Of a stretch of DNA of 64,000 nt, positions 52,514-61,254 are shown one piece after another. Each line of letters begins with the position of its first letter. Position 1 is the first letter of the stretch. This stretch comes from Dasania marina DSM 21967 (GTDB lineage Bacteria; Pseudomonadota; Gammaproteobacteria; Pseudomonadales; Dasaniaceae): positions 37,409 to 101,408 of the forward strand of contig NZ_KB891592.1 in NCBI RefSeq assembly GCF_000373485.1, in the 5' to 3' direction. The notes under the pieces were generated by a model, which was not told where the DNA came from, did not search any database, and saw only the letters and a program-made list of their open reading frames with translations. A program made the position numbers and the translations under genes.

Positions 52514-53659
52514 CTATAGCTCTGCAGGTTGGTCGGGCGGCGATTTTTTTTGCTGGGCTATAGGTTTTTTATCGGTCAAGCTGGTTTCCATCACTGCGCT
52601 AACTTGTTGGTCGGCGCTGACATATTCCCCGCCCACCGTGATCAGTGTACATTGCTCGGGCAGGCCGACTACCCACACGCCTTGGCTATCATCGCCTATG
52701 AAAGTGACGTTTTTAAACTGCACTCGCGATTGCGCGTCGATAATACGCACGCCTATATTGCCCGCATCATCTAGCGATAATAAAGACGACGAAATGCTGT
52801 GCGCCATCACGGCGGGAGCGGCTAATAAAATATCGGCGCTAATGCCGCTGTGTAATAAGTTGTCAGGGTTGTTTACCTCTGCCTCTATACGAAAGGTACG
52901 GGTGAGATTATCCGAGCGGCTAGCCACAAAGCGTACTTGGCCTTGTACTTGTTCGCCGGTTAATAATAAAGCCGTTATCTTGTCGCCAGCTTGAATGCGT
53001 TTGATATGGGTACCGGCTACCTGGCCTGCCACTATCAAGGGGTCAAAATCTAACACGGTGGCGCAAACATCACCGCGCTGCATTAAGTCGCCAATTTCTA
53101 CCGGGCGGCTATCAATAACGCCAGCAAAGGGCGCGCGTATATTAATTTTCCCCAAATCTATACGGCGGCGCTGCAAATTGGCTTTGGCGGTTTCCAAGTT
53201 GGATTTTTTGGTGGCGATAACGGTTTTAGATTGAAAACCACTGTTATTCAGTTGTAACGCGGCATCGTATTCCAGCGTGGCTTTGTTCACTAGAGCTAGT
53301 GCTTGATCAACTTGTAGTTGCCGGTCTTCTGTGGCCAGTTGGCAAATAACATCACCGCTATCCACTCTTGCGCCTTTGGCTACTGGCAGGCTTGTCACTT
53401 GCCCGCTAACTTCGGCGCGCATATTGACGCTGCGGTTGGCTTCGGTTTGGGCGGCAATACGTAGTTGTGAGCTATAAGGCTGTGCCGAAATTTGCTTGGC
53501 TCTTACGCTGTAGTTGGCTTTGGCAGCAGGCTGTTCGCTAGCGGTAGGCTTATCCTCTTCGCCAAACAGGCCGCTGGCCATCCACAGCAGTAATAACACT
53601 AAAATAATCGCAGCGCTGTGATAGTTTTTATTTTCTTTAATTTGTTGCAGTGATGACAT
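52514..53659 (-). CDS. RND efflux periplasmic adaptor
   Basis: A 381-residue membrane-fusion protein. One N-terminal membrane anchor (about 15-32, 'AAIILVLLLLWMASGLFG'), lipoyl half 'MRAEVSGQVTSLPVAKGARV', a coiled-coil hairpin, the second half 'NIRAPFAGVIDSRPVEIGDLM', then beta-barrel and proximal domains. It should bridge the adjacent pump to a TolC-like channel encoded elsewhere. The 238 bases upstream are the presumed promoter region of the pair; an AGGGC-AATG-GCCCT hairpin is the only structure. Confidence 0.92.
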   Translation of the reverse strand: MSSLQQIKENKNYHSAAIILVLLLLWMASGLFGEEDKPTASEQPAAKANYSVRAKQISAQPYSSQLRIAAQTEANRSVNMRAEVSGQVTSLPVAKGARVDSGDVICQLATEDRQLQVDQALALVNKATLEYDAALQLNNSGFQSKTVIATKKSNLETAKANLQRRRIDLGKINIRAPFAGVIDSRPVEIGDLMQRGDVCATVLDFDPLIVAGQVAGTHIKRIQAGDKITALLLTGEQVQGQVRFVASRSDNLTRTFRIEAEVNNPDNLLHSGISADILLAAPAVMAHSISSSLLSLDDAGNIGVRIIDAQSRVQFKNVTFIGDDSQGVWVVGLPEQCTLITVGGEYVSADQQVSAVMETSLTDKKPIAQQKKSPPDQPAEL

Positions 53660-53897
53660 GGTGGTAATTACCCGTAACCGCTAGGCCTGTGTAAGGAGCT
53701 AGGCATTATGGATTGAAACGCTAAGGCTGGCCACTGGCTAAGTGTCAGTTAGTGTAAAAAGTAGGCGCTCTTGTTTTTGGTTAATAAATCAGCAAGGGCA
53801 ATGGCCCTGAAGGGATAGCTATGAACAATGATGGGCTGGCGTGGTCGAAGGCGGGTAATAGCGATACACTGAAACCACTTTTTAGTTATGGGTAGAT

Positions 53898-54866
53898 ATG
53901 ATGCTAGATAGCCGGCCACTATTAATTGCCACCGACTTTCCCCCCATACGGCGCGATACCTTAGCTATATTACAGGTCAACTTAGGTTATAAATGTAACC
54001 TCAGCTGCGTGCACTGCCATGTCAATGCAGGCCCCAGCCGTACCGAGATGATGAGCTTAGATACCGTAGAGCTGTTGCTGCAATTTATTACGCTGCAGCA
54101 CATTAAGGTGTTGGATCTTACCGGTGGCGCCCCTGAGTTGAATCCACACTTCCGCTATCTGGTCGCTGAGGCGCGCGCCTTAGGGGTAGAGGTGATAGAC
54201 CGTAGTAACTTAACGGTATTGTTTGAGCCTGGGCAAGAGGACTTAGCCCAGTTTTTAGCGGAGCAGGAAGTGGTGATCACCGCCTCCTTACCTTGTTATA
54301 GCGCAGAGAATGTCGAAAAACAGCGCGGCAAAGGCGTCTATGCCGACAGCATCAAGGCATTGCAACTGCTTAATCATCTGGGCTACGGCAGTAACCCTAA
54401 GCTGCCGTTAAATTTGGTCTACAACCCCACCGGCCCAGTATTGCCACCGCCCCAGCAAGCGTTGCAGGCAGATTACAAAAGAGAGTTAAAACAGCGCCAC
54501 AATATTGTGTTTAACCAACTGTATACCATCACCAATATGCCCATTAGTCGCTTTGGTGCGGTGCTGCTGGCGCAGGGTCAGTTTGAAACCTATATGGACT
54601 TGCTGAAGGCCAATTACAGCGACAGTAATTTGGCGACGGTGATGTGTAAAAATCTGCTGAGTATCGATTGGCAGGGTTATCTTTATGATTGTGACTTTAA
54701 CCAGATGCTGGAACTGCCTATGGGCGCAACGGTAGAACAGGGGCGCAGGCACTTATCGTCGGTAATGAGGCAGGATTTTGCCGGTCAAGAGATATATATA
54801 GCCGACCACTGTTTTGGCTGCACGGCCGGGCAGGGTAGTAGCTGCGGTGGCGCCTTGGATGAATGA
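53898..54866 (+). CDS. arsS: Arsenosugar-type radical SAM protein ArsS
   Basis: A 322-residue radical SAM enzyme. Cluster cysteines are C33-x3-C37-x2-C40 in CNLSCVHCH, followed by 'NAGPSRTEMM', diagnostic of the ArsS / rSAM-selenodomain family. The C-terminal DUF3641-type domain has CFGCTAGQGSSCGG. In some relatives this family includes selenoproteins, but here all positions are cysteine and no in-frame TGA is needed. In cyanobacteria ArsS acts in arsenosugar synthesis; without ArsM nearby, its product here is uncertain. Two transferase genes follow with 8-base overlaps. Confidence 0.9.
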   Translation: MMLDSRPLLIATDFPPIRRDTLAILQVNLGYKCNLSCVHCHVNAGPSRTEMMSLDTVELLLQFITLQHIKVLDLTGGAPELNPHFRYLVAEARALGVEVIDRSNLTVLFEPGQEDLAQFLAEQEVVITASLPCYSAENVEKQRGKGVYADSIKALQLLNHLGYGSNPKLPLNLVYNPTGPVLPPPQQALQADYKRELKQRHNIVFNQLYTITNMPISRFGAVLLAQGQFETYMDLLKANYSDSNLATVMCKNLLSIDWQGYLYDCDFNQMLELPMGATVEQGRRHLSSVMRQDFAGQEIYIADHCFGCTAGQGSSCGGALDE

Positions 54867-55542
54867 GCTTGCGCCTGCGCTGAGTATTATTATGCCGGTA
54901 TTCAATGAGGCGACGCACTTGCCAGCTAGCTTGCGTGCGCTACAGCCTCTGCGCCAGCAGGGCTGTGAGTTAATTATTGTGGATGGCGGCAGCCAAGATG
55001 AGAGTGCCGCCATTGCGCAAGCTTGGGCTGATGTGAGCTTGCAAAGTGCTAAGGGGCGCGCCTTGCAGATGAATGCTGGCGCAGCGGCAGCGCGAGGCGA
55101 GTATCTGTTGTTTTTGCATGCTGATACGCAGTTACCGCCTGCGTTGTCAGTCGCGCACCTATTACAGTCACAGCCCAGTTGGGGGTTTTTTAAGGTGCAG
55201 CTCAATAGCCGTAAAAGCCTACTGCCTTGGGTGCAGGCATTAATAAATTTGCGCTCTGGGCTTACGTCGGTGGCTACCGGCGATCAATCTATTTTTGTGC
55301 AGCGTCAGCTATTTATTGAGCTGGGTGGGTATCCCGCTATTTCGTTAATGGAAGACGTGGCGCTGTGTAAGCAGCTGCGTCGCCGTGCTCGCCCTAGTAT
55401 TGTGCCTCAGCCGGTGCTCACCTCTAGCCGTCGCTGGTTACAGCGGGGGGTGATCAAAACCATAGCGTTAATGTGGTTGCTGCGCTTGGGCTATTTTTTA
55501 AAGTTCAGCCCACGGTTATTACACCGGCTTTACTATGGGTGA
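54859..55542 (+). CDS. Family-2-type glycosyltransferase (rSAM/selenodomain-associated transferase 2)
   Basis: A 227-residue GT-A-fold enzyme from ATG 54859, overlapping arsS by 8 bases. 'LSIIMPVFNEATHLPASL', 'IIVDGGSQDES', 'FLHADTQLP' (the DxD-like motif) and 'GDQSIFVQRQLF' match the TIGR04283 group that travels with ArsS. A hydrophobic C-terminal segment (about 200-222) may hold it at the membrane. It probably transfers or activates a sugar in the same pathway. Confidence 0.88.
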   Translation: MNELAPALSIIMPVFNEATHLPASLRALQPLRQQGCELIIVDGGSQDESAAIAQAWADVSLQSAKGRALQMNAGAAAARGEYLLFLHADTQLPPALSVAHLLQSQPSWGFFKVQLNSRKSLLPWVQALINLRSGLTSVATGDQSIFVQRQLFIELGGYPAISLMEDVALCKQLRRRARPSIVPQPVLTSSRRWLQRGVIKTIALMWLLRLGYFLKFSPRLLHRLYYG

Positions 55543-56167
55543 GTTCGTCTATCCGCGTTGTAAAATTCTGGTATTTGCGAAAGCACCGGTGGCGGGGCAG
55601 GTGAAAACCCGCATGCAGCCGCAGCTTAGCCCTGCGCAATCGGCACAATTACATAAAGAATTACTGGGACATTGCTTAACAACCCTACAACAGGCGCGGT
55701 TGGCACCGGTGCAGTTGTGCTATAGCGGTGAGCATGAATGCTGGCAGGGTTTGCGGCAGCGCTATTGCTTGGAGATAGTCGAACAGGGTAAGGGTGACTT
55801 GGGTCAACGTATGGCCGGAGCTGCCGTCCATGCCTTGGTAGATGCCGAGGCGGTGCTGTTGTTGGGAGCCGATTGCCCTTTTATTGACGCTGCCTATATA
55901 GCGCAGGCTCTGCAGCGATTGCAGCAGGGAGTCGATGTGGTGTTTGGCCCTGCCGAGGATGGTGGCTATGTGCTGTTGGGGTTTAAACGCCTGTGGCCGC
56001 AGCTGTTTAGCGGCATTAGCTGGGGTAGTGATCAGGTGCTGGCGCAAAGCTGTAGTGCTTTAAAGGGGGTAGACAGTCGTTATCACTGTTTAGCCCCCTT
56101 GGCCGATATAGATAGGCCCGAAGATTTGCCACTATTACGAGAGCTGCCAGCTTTTAAGCACTGGTGA
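55535..56167 (+). CDS. DUF2064 nucleotidyl/glycosyltransferase-like protein (rSAM/selenodomain-associated transferase 1)
   Basis: A 210-residue protein overlapping the previous gene by 8 bases. The N-terminal 'ILVFAKAPVAGQVKTRMQPQL' is the nucleotide-binding signature of TIGR04282/DUF2064; 'LLLGADCPFID' and 'GPAEDGGYVLLG' complete it. It forms the third gene of the arsS operon. The stop overlaps the convergent flgN stop by 14 bases. Confidence 0.9.
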   Translation: MGEFVYPRCKILVFAKAPVAGQVKTRMQPQLSPAQSAQLHKELLGHCLTTLQQARLAPVQLCYSGEHECWQGLRQRYCLEIVEQGKGDLGQRMAGAAVHALVDAEAVLLLGADCPFIDAAYIAQALQRLQQGVDVVFGPAEDGGYVLLGFKRLWPQLFSGISWGSDQVLAQSCSALKGVDSRYHCLAPLADIDRPEDLPLLRELPAFKHW

Positions 56168-56630
56168 TACTGCGGCCAGAGCTGTTGTTATTGGCCATAC
56201 CCTTGGGGTCATATAAGCGATTTTGTTGGTTGGCGCCGCGTAATAAGTCCAGCGTTTGATTAACCACTAGGCGGGTGCGTTGCAGTATGCGCTCGTTAAC
56301 GGCATTTAAATGCTGGCACTCATCCCATTGCTGGGCCAGTTGTCGCCACGCCTTGGCTACTATCGGTGACTCTTGTTCGGCAGCATTGAGGGTGGCGGTT
56401 TCATCCGCTAGGCCTGCTGCCTGTAGGGCGTGCATGCGAGTGTGGGCATGCTGCTTAAGGTTTTTGACCAAGCTATTTTTGTCAGCTAGCAGAGTTTTAA
56501 TATTGTCGTAGTCGCGGTTTTCTAGAGCGCTACGCTCTTGTAATAGCAGCTTATGTAGCTGGGTAGTGAGGGGTAGGTCTTTGTGGAAGGTGGCTAGAAG
56601 CTCTGACCACAACTGCGGTGAAGTTGCCAT
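56154..56630 (-). CDS. flgN: Flagellar chaperone FlgN
   Basis: A 158-residue helical protein of the FlgN family, the export chaperone for hook-associated proteins FlgK and FlgL. 'LLLQERSALENRDYDNIKTLLADK' and the C-terminal 'NRLYDPKG' are typical. It follows flgM by about 80 bases. Start ATG 56630. Confidence 0.88.
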   Translation of the reverse strand: MATSPQLWSELLATFHKDLPLTTQLHKLLLQERSALENRDYDNIKTLLADKNSLVKNLKQHAHTRMHALQAAGLADETATLNAAEQESPIVAKAWRQLAQQWDECQHLNAVNERILQRTRLVVNQTLDLLRGANQQNRLYDPKGMANNNSSGRSITSA

Positions 56631-56710
56631 AGGATTAAACCTTTTGAATGTTTTATATTTGCCTTTTGCTCGCTAGGCGAGCGGGTGCTCAAAGAGCGGT
56701 TCAGTGCGCG

Positions 56711-57037
56711 CTATTTGCCGAAGAGCGCATCTGAACTGAGTAATTTTTCAGCGATTTTGTTGTTGTCTATACGGTATTCGCCGCTTTCTATGGCGGCTTT
56801 GATGCTGGCCACGCGTTCCTCGTTCACTTCAGGCAAGTCTGCAAGCTTGCCCTCTAAGCTTTTAAGGGTTTGCGCTTGGCTGCTTAAGTTAACTTGGTCG
56901 CCGCTAACGGGAGCTTTAGCATTGCTATCGACCGCAGCGCTTTTGCTTTGCTCGGCTTTGGCGCCGTTCTCGTCCTTGCGATCAGTACGCAGCTCGTTGC
57001 GGTTTGGGCTTCCTAAGCCACTGATATCTCTAACCAT
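56711..57037 (-). CDS. flgM: Anti-sigma-28 factor FlgM
   Basis: A 108-residue FlgM from ATG 57037 (AGGA upstream); a TTG seven codons earlier is the longer alternative. The disordered N-terminal half is followed by the FliA-binding helices: 'VNLSSQAQTLKSLEGKLADLPEVNEERVASIKAAIESGEY' and 'IAEKLLSSD'. It holds FliA inactive until exported after hook completion. A FliA promoter lies 52 bases upstream. Confidence 0.93.
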   Translation of the reverse strand: MVRDISGLGSPNRNELRTDRKDENGAKAEQSKSAAVDSNAKAPVSGDQVNLSSQAQTLKSLEGKLADLPEVNEERVASIKAAIESGEYRIDNNKIAEKLLSSDALFGK

Positions 57038-57088
57038 TTCTCTAATCCTAATTGGCAAATTAAGGCAAATATAAAACGTTCATGGTAT

Positions 57089-57115
57089 TTATCGGCAGTA
57101 ATGCCGCGAACTTTA
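57089..57115 (-). promoter_or_regulatory. Sigma-28 (FliA) promoter of flgMN
   Basis: On the minus strand TAAAGTTC-N11-GCCGATAA matches the FliA consensus TAAAGTTT-N11-GCCGATAA at 15 of 16 positions with exact spacing. It lies between flgA and flgM, so flgMN has a late promoter of its own and FlgM can feed back on its own synthesis. Confidence 0.92.
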
Positions 57116-57154
57116 ACATATTTACCTTTTTTATTACGGGTTTCTGCAGGGTGT

Positions 57155-57868
57155 TTATAAACTGGCCTGCACGGCTCCAGGCCCGGTGACACGGGCGTCG
57201 ATGACGCGTTTTGATTGTCTGTTTTGCACCTGTATTTGCTGCCCTTGGCGGCCATCGCTGAGGGCGATGGCGGGGGCCTTAACGGTTAAGCTGCCAGATT
57301 CGGCGCTGAGCACCACGGCGTCGCCTCTTTCTACCATCAAAGAGGCCTGTAAATAGCTGCTGGAGATGACTACGCCAGGCTTAAGTGCACGGCTGGCTTC
57401 CATCCCCACCACATCACTTTTACGAAAATAATAACTGCCCCGTATGCCGCCTAAATCGACTTCGCGTAGGTCTAGGTGCTGAGGGCTGAACTGGGTGTCT
57501 TTATTGATGGGTCCTGCGGCGACCACGACGGGGTGAAAGAGTTGTATCTCAATAGGCACATACAATGACCAGCGTCCTGGCTGCGAGCAGCTAACCTTGA
57601 GGTTGACGCGGCCTACGGTGTTATTATCATGGCGCTCTACTGCCAGTGCTTGGGCGCAGTCGGCCATGCTTAGGCGTGAATCTAAGGCGTTAATTTGATG
57701 GCTGATACGGCTGGCATTGGGGTAGCGTTGCTGTAGCTCACTGCGGTAGTCATCCATAAAGAGTTTTATGCTGCTGCTAATGTCAGCCGCGCTGGTATCG
57801 GCCTGCACTACCGCGGGGCTGAGCGAGATTAGGGTGCTTATCGCTATTAAAATACTACGTGCTTTCAT
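57155..57868 (-). CDS. flgA: Flagellar P-ring assembly chaperone FlgA
   Basis: A 237-residue periplasmic protein with a Sec signal (cut after VVQA, about residue 23). The C-terminal SAF-type domain has 'SPQHLDLREVDLGGIRGSYYF', 'RALKPGVVIS' and 'VERGDAVVLSAESGSL', as in FlgA, which helps FlgI assemble the P ring. First gene of the flgA-flgM-flgN cluster. Confidence 0.93.
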   Translation of the reverse strand: MKARSILIAISTLISLSPAVVQADTSAADISSSIKLFMDDYRSELQQRYPNASRISHQINALDSRLSMADCAQALAVERHDNNTVGRVNLKVSCSQPGRWSLYVPIEIQLFHPVVVAAGPINKDTQFSPQHLDLREVDLGGIRGSYYFRKSDVVGMEASRALKPGVVISSSYLQASLMVERGDAVVLSAESGSLTVKAPAIALSDGRQGQQIQVQNRQSKRVIDARVTGPGAVQASL

Positions 57869-57900
57869 TAACTTAGCCTATGCTTTATCTGTTAGTGCGC

Positions 57901-57927
57901 TAAATATTGCTGCTTTGCTGCCGATGA
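57901..57927 (+). promoter_or_regulatory. Sigma-28 (FliA) promoter of cheV
   Basis: TAAATATT-N11-GCCGATGA matches the FliA consensus at 13 of 16 positions with exact spacing. It points toward cheV, 172 bases downstream, with no gene between. Confidence 0.72.
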
Positions 57928-57975
57928 CATATTGAAGTCGAAAAAATGACGCTCAATAGCTCGTTCAAGAAATAC

Positions 57976-57991
57976 TGCAAGTAGTATGCCG
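57976..57991 (-). promoter_or_regulatory. Sigma-54 promoter candidate for flgA
   Basis: Minus-strand CGGCATACTACTTGCA keeps the GG and GC doublets at the required separation of the TGGCACG-N4-TTGCA consensus; position 1 (T to C) and position 6 differ. It is 108 bases from the flgA start. Confidence 0.6.
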
Positions 57992-58098
57992 TTAATGGCC
58001 GTGAGCGGGGTAATGGTGCTAGAGTGCTATGTTCTCACTAGCACCGGGCCAAGCCGGTTGGTTTGATGAGACTAACGTAATCGTTATTGGAGAAAAAT

Positions 58099-59034
58099 AT
58101 GGCAGGTGTACTCGATACAGTCAATCAGCGTACCCAGCTAGTCGGGCAAAACCGCCTAGAGCTACTGTTGTTTCGCCTAGATGGTGCGCAGGTATACGGT
58201 ATTAATGTGTTTAAGGTTAAAGAGGTGTTGCAGTGTCCTAAGCTGACCAAGATCCCCCAGCGCAATCCGGTGGTGAGAGGCGTCTCCCATATACGTGGAG
58301 GCACTATCCCGATTATGGATTTGAGTTTGGCTACCGGCCAAGGCGAATTAGACGACATAGAGAGCTGCTTTGTTATTATTACTGAATATAATACGGCGAC
58401 GCAGGGCTTTCTCGTGCGCGGGGTAGAGCGCATTATCAATATGAACTGGGGTGATATACATCCACCACCCAAGGCCTCGGGGCGCGAGCATTATTTAACG
58501 GCGGTCACCAATATCGATGGTCGTTTAGTGGAAATCATAGACGTAGAAAAAATTCTGTCTGAAGTTTCGCCCATGGTGGAAGAAATTTCCGCAGGGGTAG
58601 TCGATGACGATATCGGCGTGGAGGCTGCGAGCAAGCACGTATTAATTGTCGATGACTCGGCTATAGCCCGTAAGCAAATTAAACGCTGTGTAGAGAGTAT
58701 AGGCGTAGAAACAACGGTGCTGAATGATGGCCGCCAGGCCTATGAGCATCTGTTGGCATTGGCTGACGAGGGCATCGATGTCTCTAAGAAATATATGGTG
58801 ATGATTTCAGATATAGAGATGCCGGAAATGGATGGCTATACCCTCACCTCAGAGGTGCGAGCCGATGCCCGTTTGGCTAAGTTACATGTGGTGCTGCACA
58901 CCTCGCTCAGTGGTGTTTTTAATCAGGCTATGGTGAAAAAGGTAGGGGCTGATAATTTTTTAGCCAAGTTTAACCCTGATCAATTAGCAACCATGGTTAC
59001 CGATAGAATTAAGGCCGTTAATGCAGGGGAGTAG
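58099..59034 (+). CDS. cheV: Chemotaxis coupling protein CheV
   Basis: A 311-residue CheW-receiver fusion from ATG 58099 (GGAG six bases upstream). The CheW domain (about 15-165) has 'GINVFKVKEVLQCPKLTKIP' and 'VVRGVSHIRGGTIPIMDL'. The receiver (about 185-305) has D238 in ISDIEMPEMDG. It couples chemoreceptors to CheA with phosphorylation-dependent tuning. cheR follows after 65 bases. Confidence 0.96.
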   Translation: MAGVLDTVNQRTQLVGQNRLELLLFRLDGAQVYGINVFKVKEVLQCPKLTKIPQRNPVVRGVSHIRGGTIPIMDLSLATGQGELDDIESCFVIITEYNTATQGFLVRGVERIINMNWGDIHPPPKASGREHYLTAVTNIDGRLVEIIDVEKILSEVSPMVEEISAGVVDDDIGVEAASKHVLIVDDSAIARKQIKRCVESIGVETTVLNDGRQAYEHLLALADEGIDVSKKYMVMISDIEMPEMDGYTLTSEVRADARLAKLHVVLHTSLSGVFNQAMVKKVGADNFLAKFNPDQLATMVTDRIKAVNAGE

Positions 59035-59099
59035 GCTTAGCAGGCAGTAAACTTTGTTCGCAACGATATATTTTATCGGAGCAAGGTGGAAAATTCTGT

Positions 59100-60002
59100 A
59101 TGCTTAACGGCATTCCCGTAATAAAAAGGTTAGCAGTATCTATGAGCCAACAGAGCTATGGTTTGCCTTCTCATGCCAGTGCGCAAGTGTCGTCGAAAGA
59201 TTACCAAAACTTTCGCGCGTTTTTAGAAAGTGCCTGCGGCATATTATTGGGTGACAATAAGCAATATTTAGTGGCCAGCCGATTAAGCAAGATTATGGCG
59301 TCTAATCAGATTGCCAGCCTTAGTGAGTTAATAGAAAAGATTAGCCTTGTGAATAATCGCCCCTTAAAAGAAGAGGTGATAGATGCCATGACCACTAACG
59401 AAACCCTCTGGTTTCGTGACACCCACCCTTTTGACGTGTTTAAAAACACGATTTTGCCCGCAGCGATTGCCAATGGCGGTAGCAGTTTACGAATTTGGTC
59501 GGCAGCCTGCTCCTCGGGGCAAGAGCCTTACTCGCTCAGTATGATATACGATGAGTATCGAGCGGCTTACCGGGCCAAATTACCCCCGTTAAATATTGTG
59601 GCTACAGACCTATCCAAGTCTATGTTAGAGGCCTGCCGGGCAGCAGAGTATGATGGTCTGTCACTGGGGCGCGGCTTATCCGAGCGGCGTCTGAGGCAGT
59701 TTTTTGAGTCTACAGAAAATGACTGTTGGCGATTAAAGGCGGTGTGCCGTGAGCGGGTTAGGTTTCAGCTCTTAAACTTAATGGATGGCTTTATTAGTTT
59801 AGGTAAGTTTGATGCTGTGTTTTGCCGCAATGTGTTGATTTACTTTTCACAAGAGTTAAAAAAAGACATCTTACGGCGCATACACGCTAGCTTAAAGCCA
59901 GGTGGCTATTTAGTGCTGGGAGCCTCAGAGGGCATGACGGATTTAAGCGAATTCTATGAAATGGTACATTGCCATCCGGGTATTATTTATAAAGCTATTT
60001 GA
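59100..60002 (+). CDS. cheR: Chemotaxis receptor methyltransferase CheR
   Basis: A 300-residue S-adenosylmethionine-dependent methyltransferase that methylates receptor glutamates. It has an N-terminal helical domain (about 35-100), 'TTNETLWFRD', SAM-binding 'IWSAACSSGQEPYS', 'VATDLSKSML' and 'FDAVFCRNVLIYF'. The start ATG 59100 has AAGGTGG eight bases upstream; ATG 59142 (MSQQSYG) is the shorter alternative. Confidence 0.95.
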   Translation: MLNGIPVIKRLAVSMSQQSYGLPSHASAQVSSKDYQNFRAFLESACGILLGDNKQYLVASRLSKIMASNQIASLSELIEKISLVNNRPLKEEVIDAMTTNETLWFRDTHPFDVFKNTILPAAIANGGSSLRIWSAACSSGQEPYSLSMIYDEYRAAYRAKLPPLNIVATDLSKSMLEACRAAEYDGLSLGRGLSERRLRQFFESTENDCWRLKAVCRERVRFQLLNLMDGFISLGKFDAVFCRNVLIYFSQELKKDILRRIHASLKPGGYLVLGASEGMTDLSEFYEMVHCHPGIIYKAI

Positions 60003-60078
60003 AGGGTGTGCTGGTCATTTGCCTAAACAGCGCCCTGTATAGCCACCTGAAAACGGACTGAATAATGCTCCGAACATT

Positions 60079-60111
60079 AAAAAGCTCAGCCCTATGGTGC
60101 TGGGCTTTTTT
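60079..60111 (+). terminator. Intrinsic terminator of cheV-cheR
   Basis: AAAAAGC-T-CAGC (60079-60090) pairs with GCTG-G-GCTTTTT (60099-60110) with one T-G wobble, followed by T. It ends the cheVR transcript before the flgB promoter. Confidence 0.85.
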
Positions 60112-60244
60112 GTTATCTACGAGGCGGGGTAGTTGTAAACCTTGCCGCCTTTGCCTTGCCGCTTGCCGCTCTGGCCAGCAATTGTTTGCCGCCACCTTTT
60201 CTATATCTGCCCCCAACCCGCTGTTTTTGCTGCAATAGCAAAGC

Positions 60245-60260
60245 TGGCACAGGCTTTGCT
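60245..60260 (+). promoter_or_regulatory. Sigma-54 promoter of flgBCDE
   Basis: TGGCACAGGCTTTGCT agrees with the -24/-12 consensus (TGGCACG-N4-TTGCW) in both doublets, their spacing and nearly all flanking bases. It lies 88 bases before the flgB ATG. In Pseudomonas this operon depends on sigma-54 and a FleR-type activator. Confidence 0.92.
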
Positions 60261-60347
60261 ATTACTATATCCATAAGCAACAAGTGTTAATACTTTGCTT
60301 GTTAGCCCAGCGGGGTGATAACAGGTAATTGTGACGGGTAAAATGTA

Positions 60348-60758
60348 ATGGCGATTAGTTTTTCAAATGCATTAGGGGTACACGAGGCCGCATTAGGGCT
60401 ACGCACTAAACGTGCCGAAGTGCTGGCTAGTAATTTGACCAATGTTGATACGCCTAATTATAAAGCTCGCGATATAGATTTTAAGAGCGCATTGAAAAGC
60501 CAGCTAGCTATGACGGGTAACGCTGCCAGCATGAAGGCGACTAACAGCAAGCATTTTGGTGTTGCGCAAGGTCAGGGTGTTACGGCGCTGGATTTAAAAT
60601 ACCGTGTGCCTTTACAGCCCTCGCTGGATGGAAATACCGTAGACGAACAATCAGAAATGAGTCGCTTCGCTAAAAACACTATGGATTTTCAGGCCAGTTT
60701 TCAGTTTTTAAACGGCAAATTTAAAGGTCTAAGTAAGGCCATTAAAGGAGAAATATAA
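60348..60758 (+). CDS. flgB: Flagellar proximal rod protein FlgB
   Basis: A 136-residue rod subunit with the N-terminal motif 'ASNLTNVDTPNYKARDIDF' typical of FlgB, and a C-terminal amphipathic helix ('EMSRFAKNTMDFQASFQFLNGKFKGL'). Its TAA overlaps the flgC start (TAATG). Confidence 0.96.
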   Translation: MAISFSNALGVHEAALGLRTKRAEVLASNLTNVDTPNYKARDIDFKSALKSQLAMTGNAASMKATNSKHFGVAQGQGVTALDLKYRVPLQPSLDGNTVDEQSEMSRFAKNTMDFQASFQFLNGKFKGLSKAIKGEI

Positions 60759-61198
60759 TGTCAATCAGCAGTATTTTTGACATAGCCGGCTCAGGTATGG
60801 CGGCACAAAGCCTACGGTTAAATACCACGGCGAGTAACCTGGCCAATGCCCAGGCTGCCAGCAGCAGTATTGGTGAAGTCTACCGAGCTAGGCACCCGGT
60901 TTTTTCGGCGGTACATCAATCGGAGATGCAGGGTGATGGTTTTATGAGCTCCATCCAAGATGAAGCTAGTGTAGGCGTTAAAGTAGATGGCATCGTCGAA
61001 AGCGATGCTCCATTACAAAAGCGTTACGAACCCCAGCATCCCAAGGCGGATAAAGAGGGTTATGTGTACTACCCCAACGTTAATGTGGTGGAAGAAATGG
61101 CTGATATGATTTCTTCATCGCGTTCATTTCAAATGAATGTGGAAATGATGAACTCAGCAAAAACCATGATGCGTGGATTATTAAGCTTAGGGCAATAA
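60758..61198 (+). CDS. flgC: Flagellar proximal rod protein FlgC
   Basis: A 146-residue rod protein. 'MAAQSLRLNTTASNLANAQAA' and 'YRARHPVF' near the N-terminus, 'GYVYYPNVNVVEEMADMISSSRSFQMNVEMMNSAKTMM' at the C-terminus. ATG 60758 overlaps the flgB stop by one base, behind AAAGGAG. Confidence 0.96.
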   Translation: MSISSIFDIAGSGMAAQSLRLNTTASNLANAQAASSSIGEVYRARHPVFSAVHQSEMQGDGFMSSIQDEASVGVKVDGIVESDAPLQKRYEPQHPKADKEGYVYYPNVNVVEEMADMISSSRSFQMNVEMMNSAKTMMRGLLSLGQ

Positions 61199-61254
61199 GC
61201 CTTTAGTGATAGCGAGCGCAACATGAGTAATCGTAGGATTTAGGAAGCAAGGCA

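Larger units (their letters stand above)
60003..60347. other. cheR-flgB intergenic region
   Basis: 345 bases without a gene. They hold the cheR terminator and the flgB sigma-54 promoter listed separately. The promoter overlaps the inverted repeat AGCAAAGC(T)/GCTTTGCT (60236-60260). Confidence 0.7.

Noticed and set aside
58014..58028. Sigma-54-like TGG...GC upstream of cheV
   Set aside because: The doublets are one base too close; a sigma-28 site with exact spacing lies further upstream.
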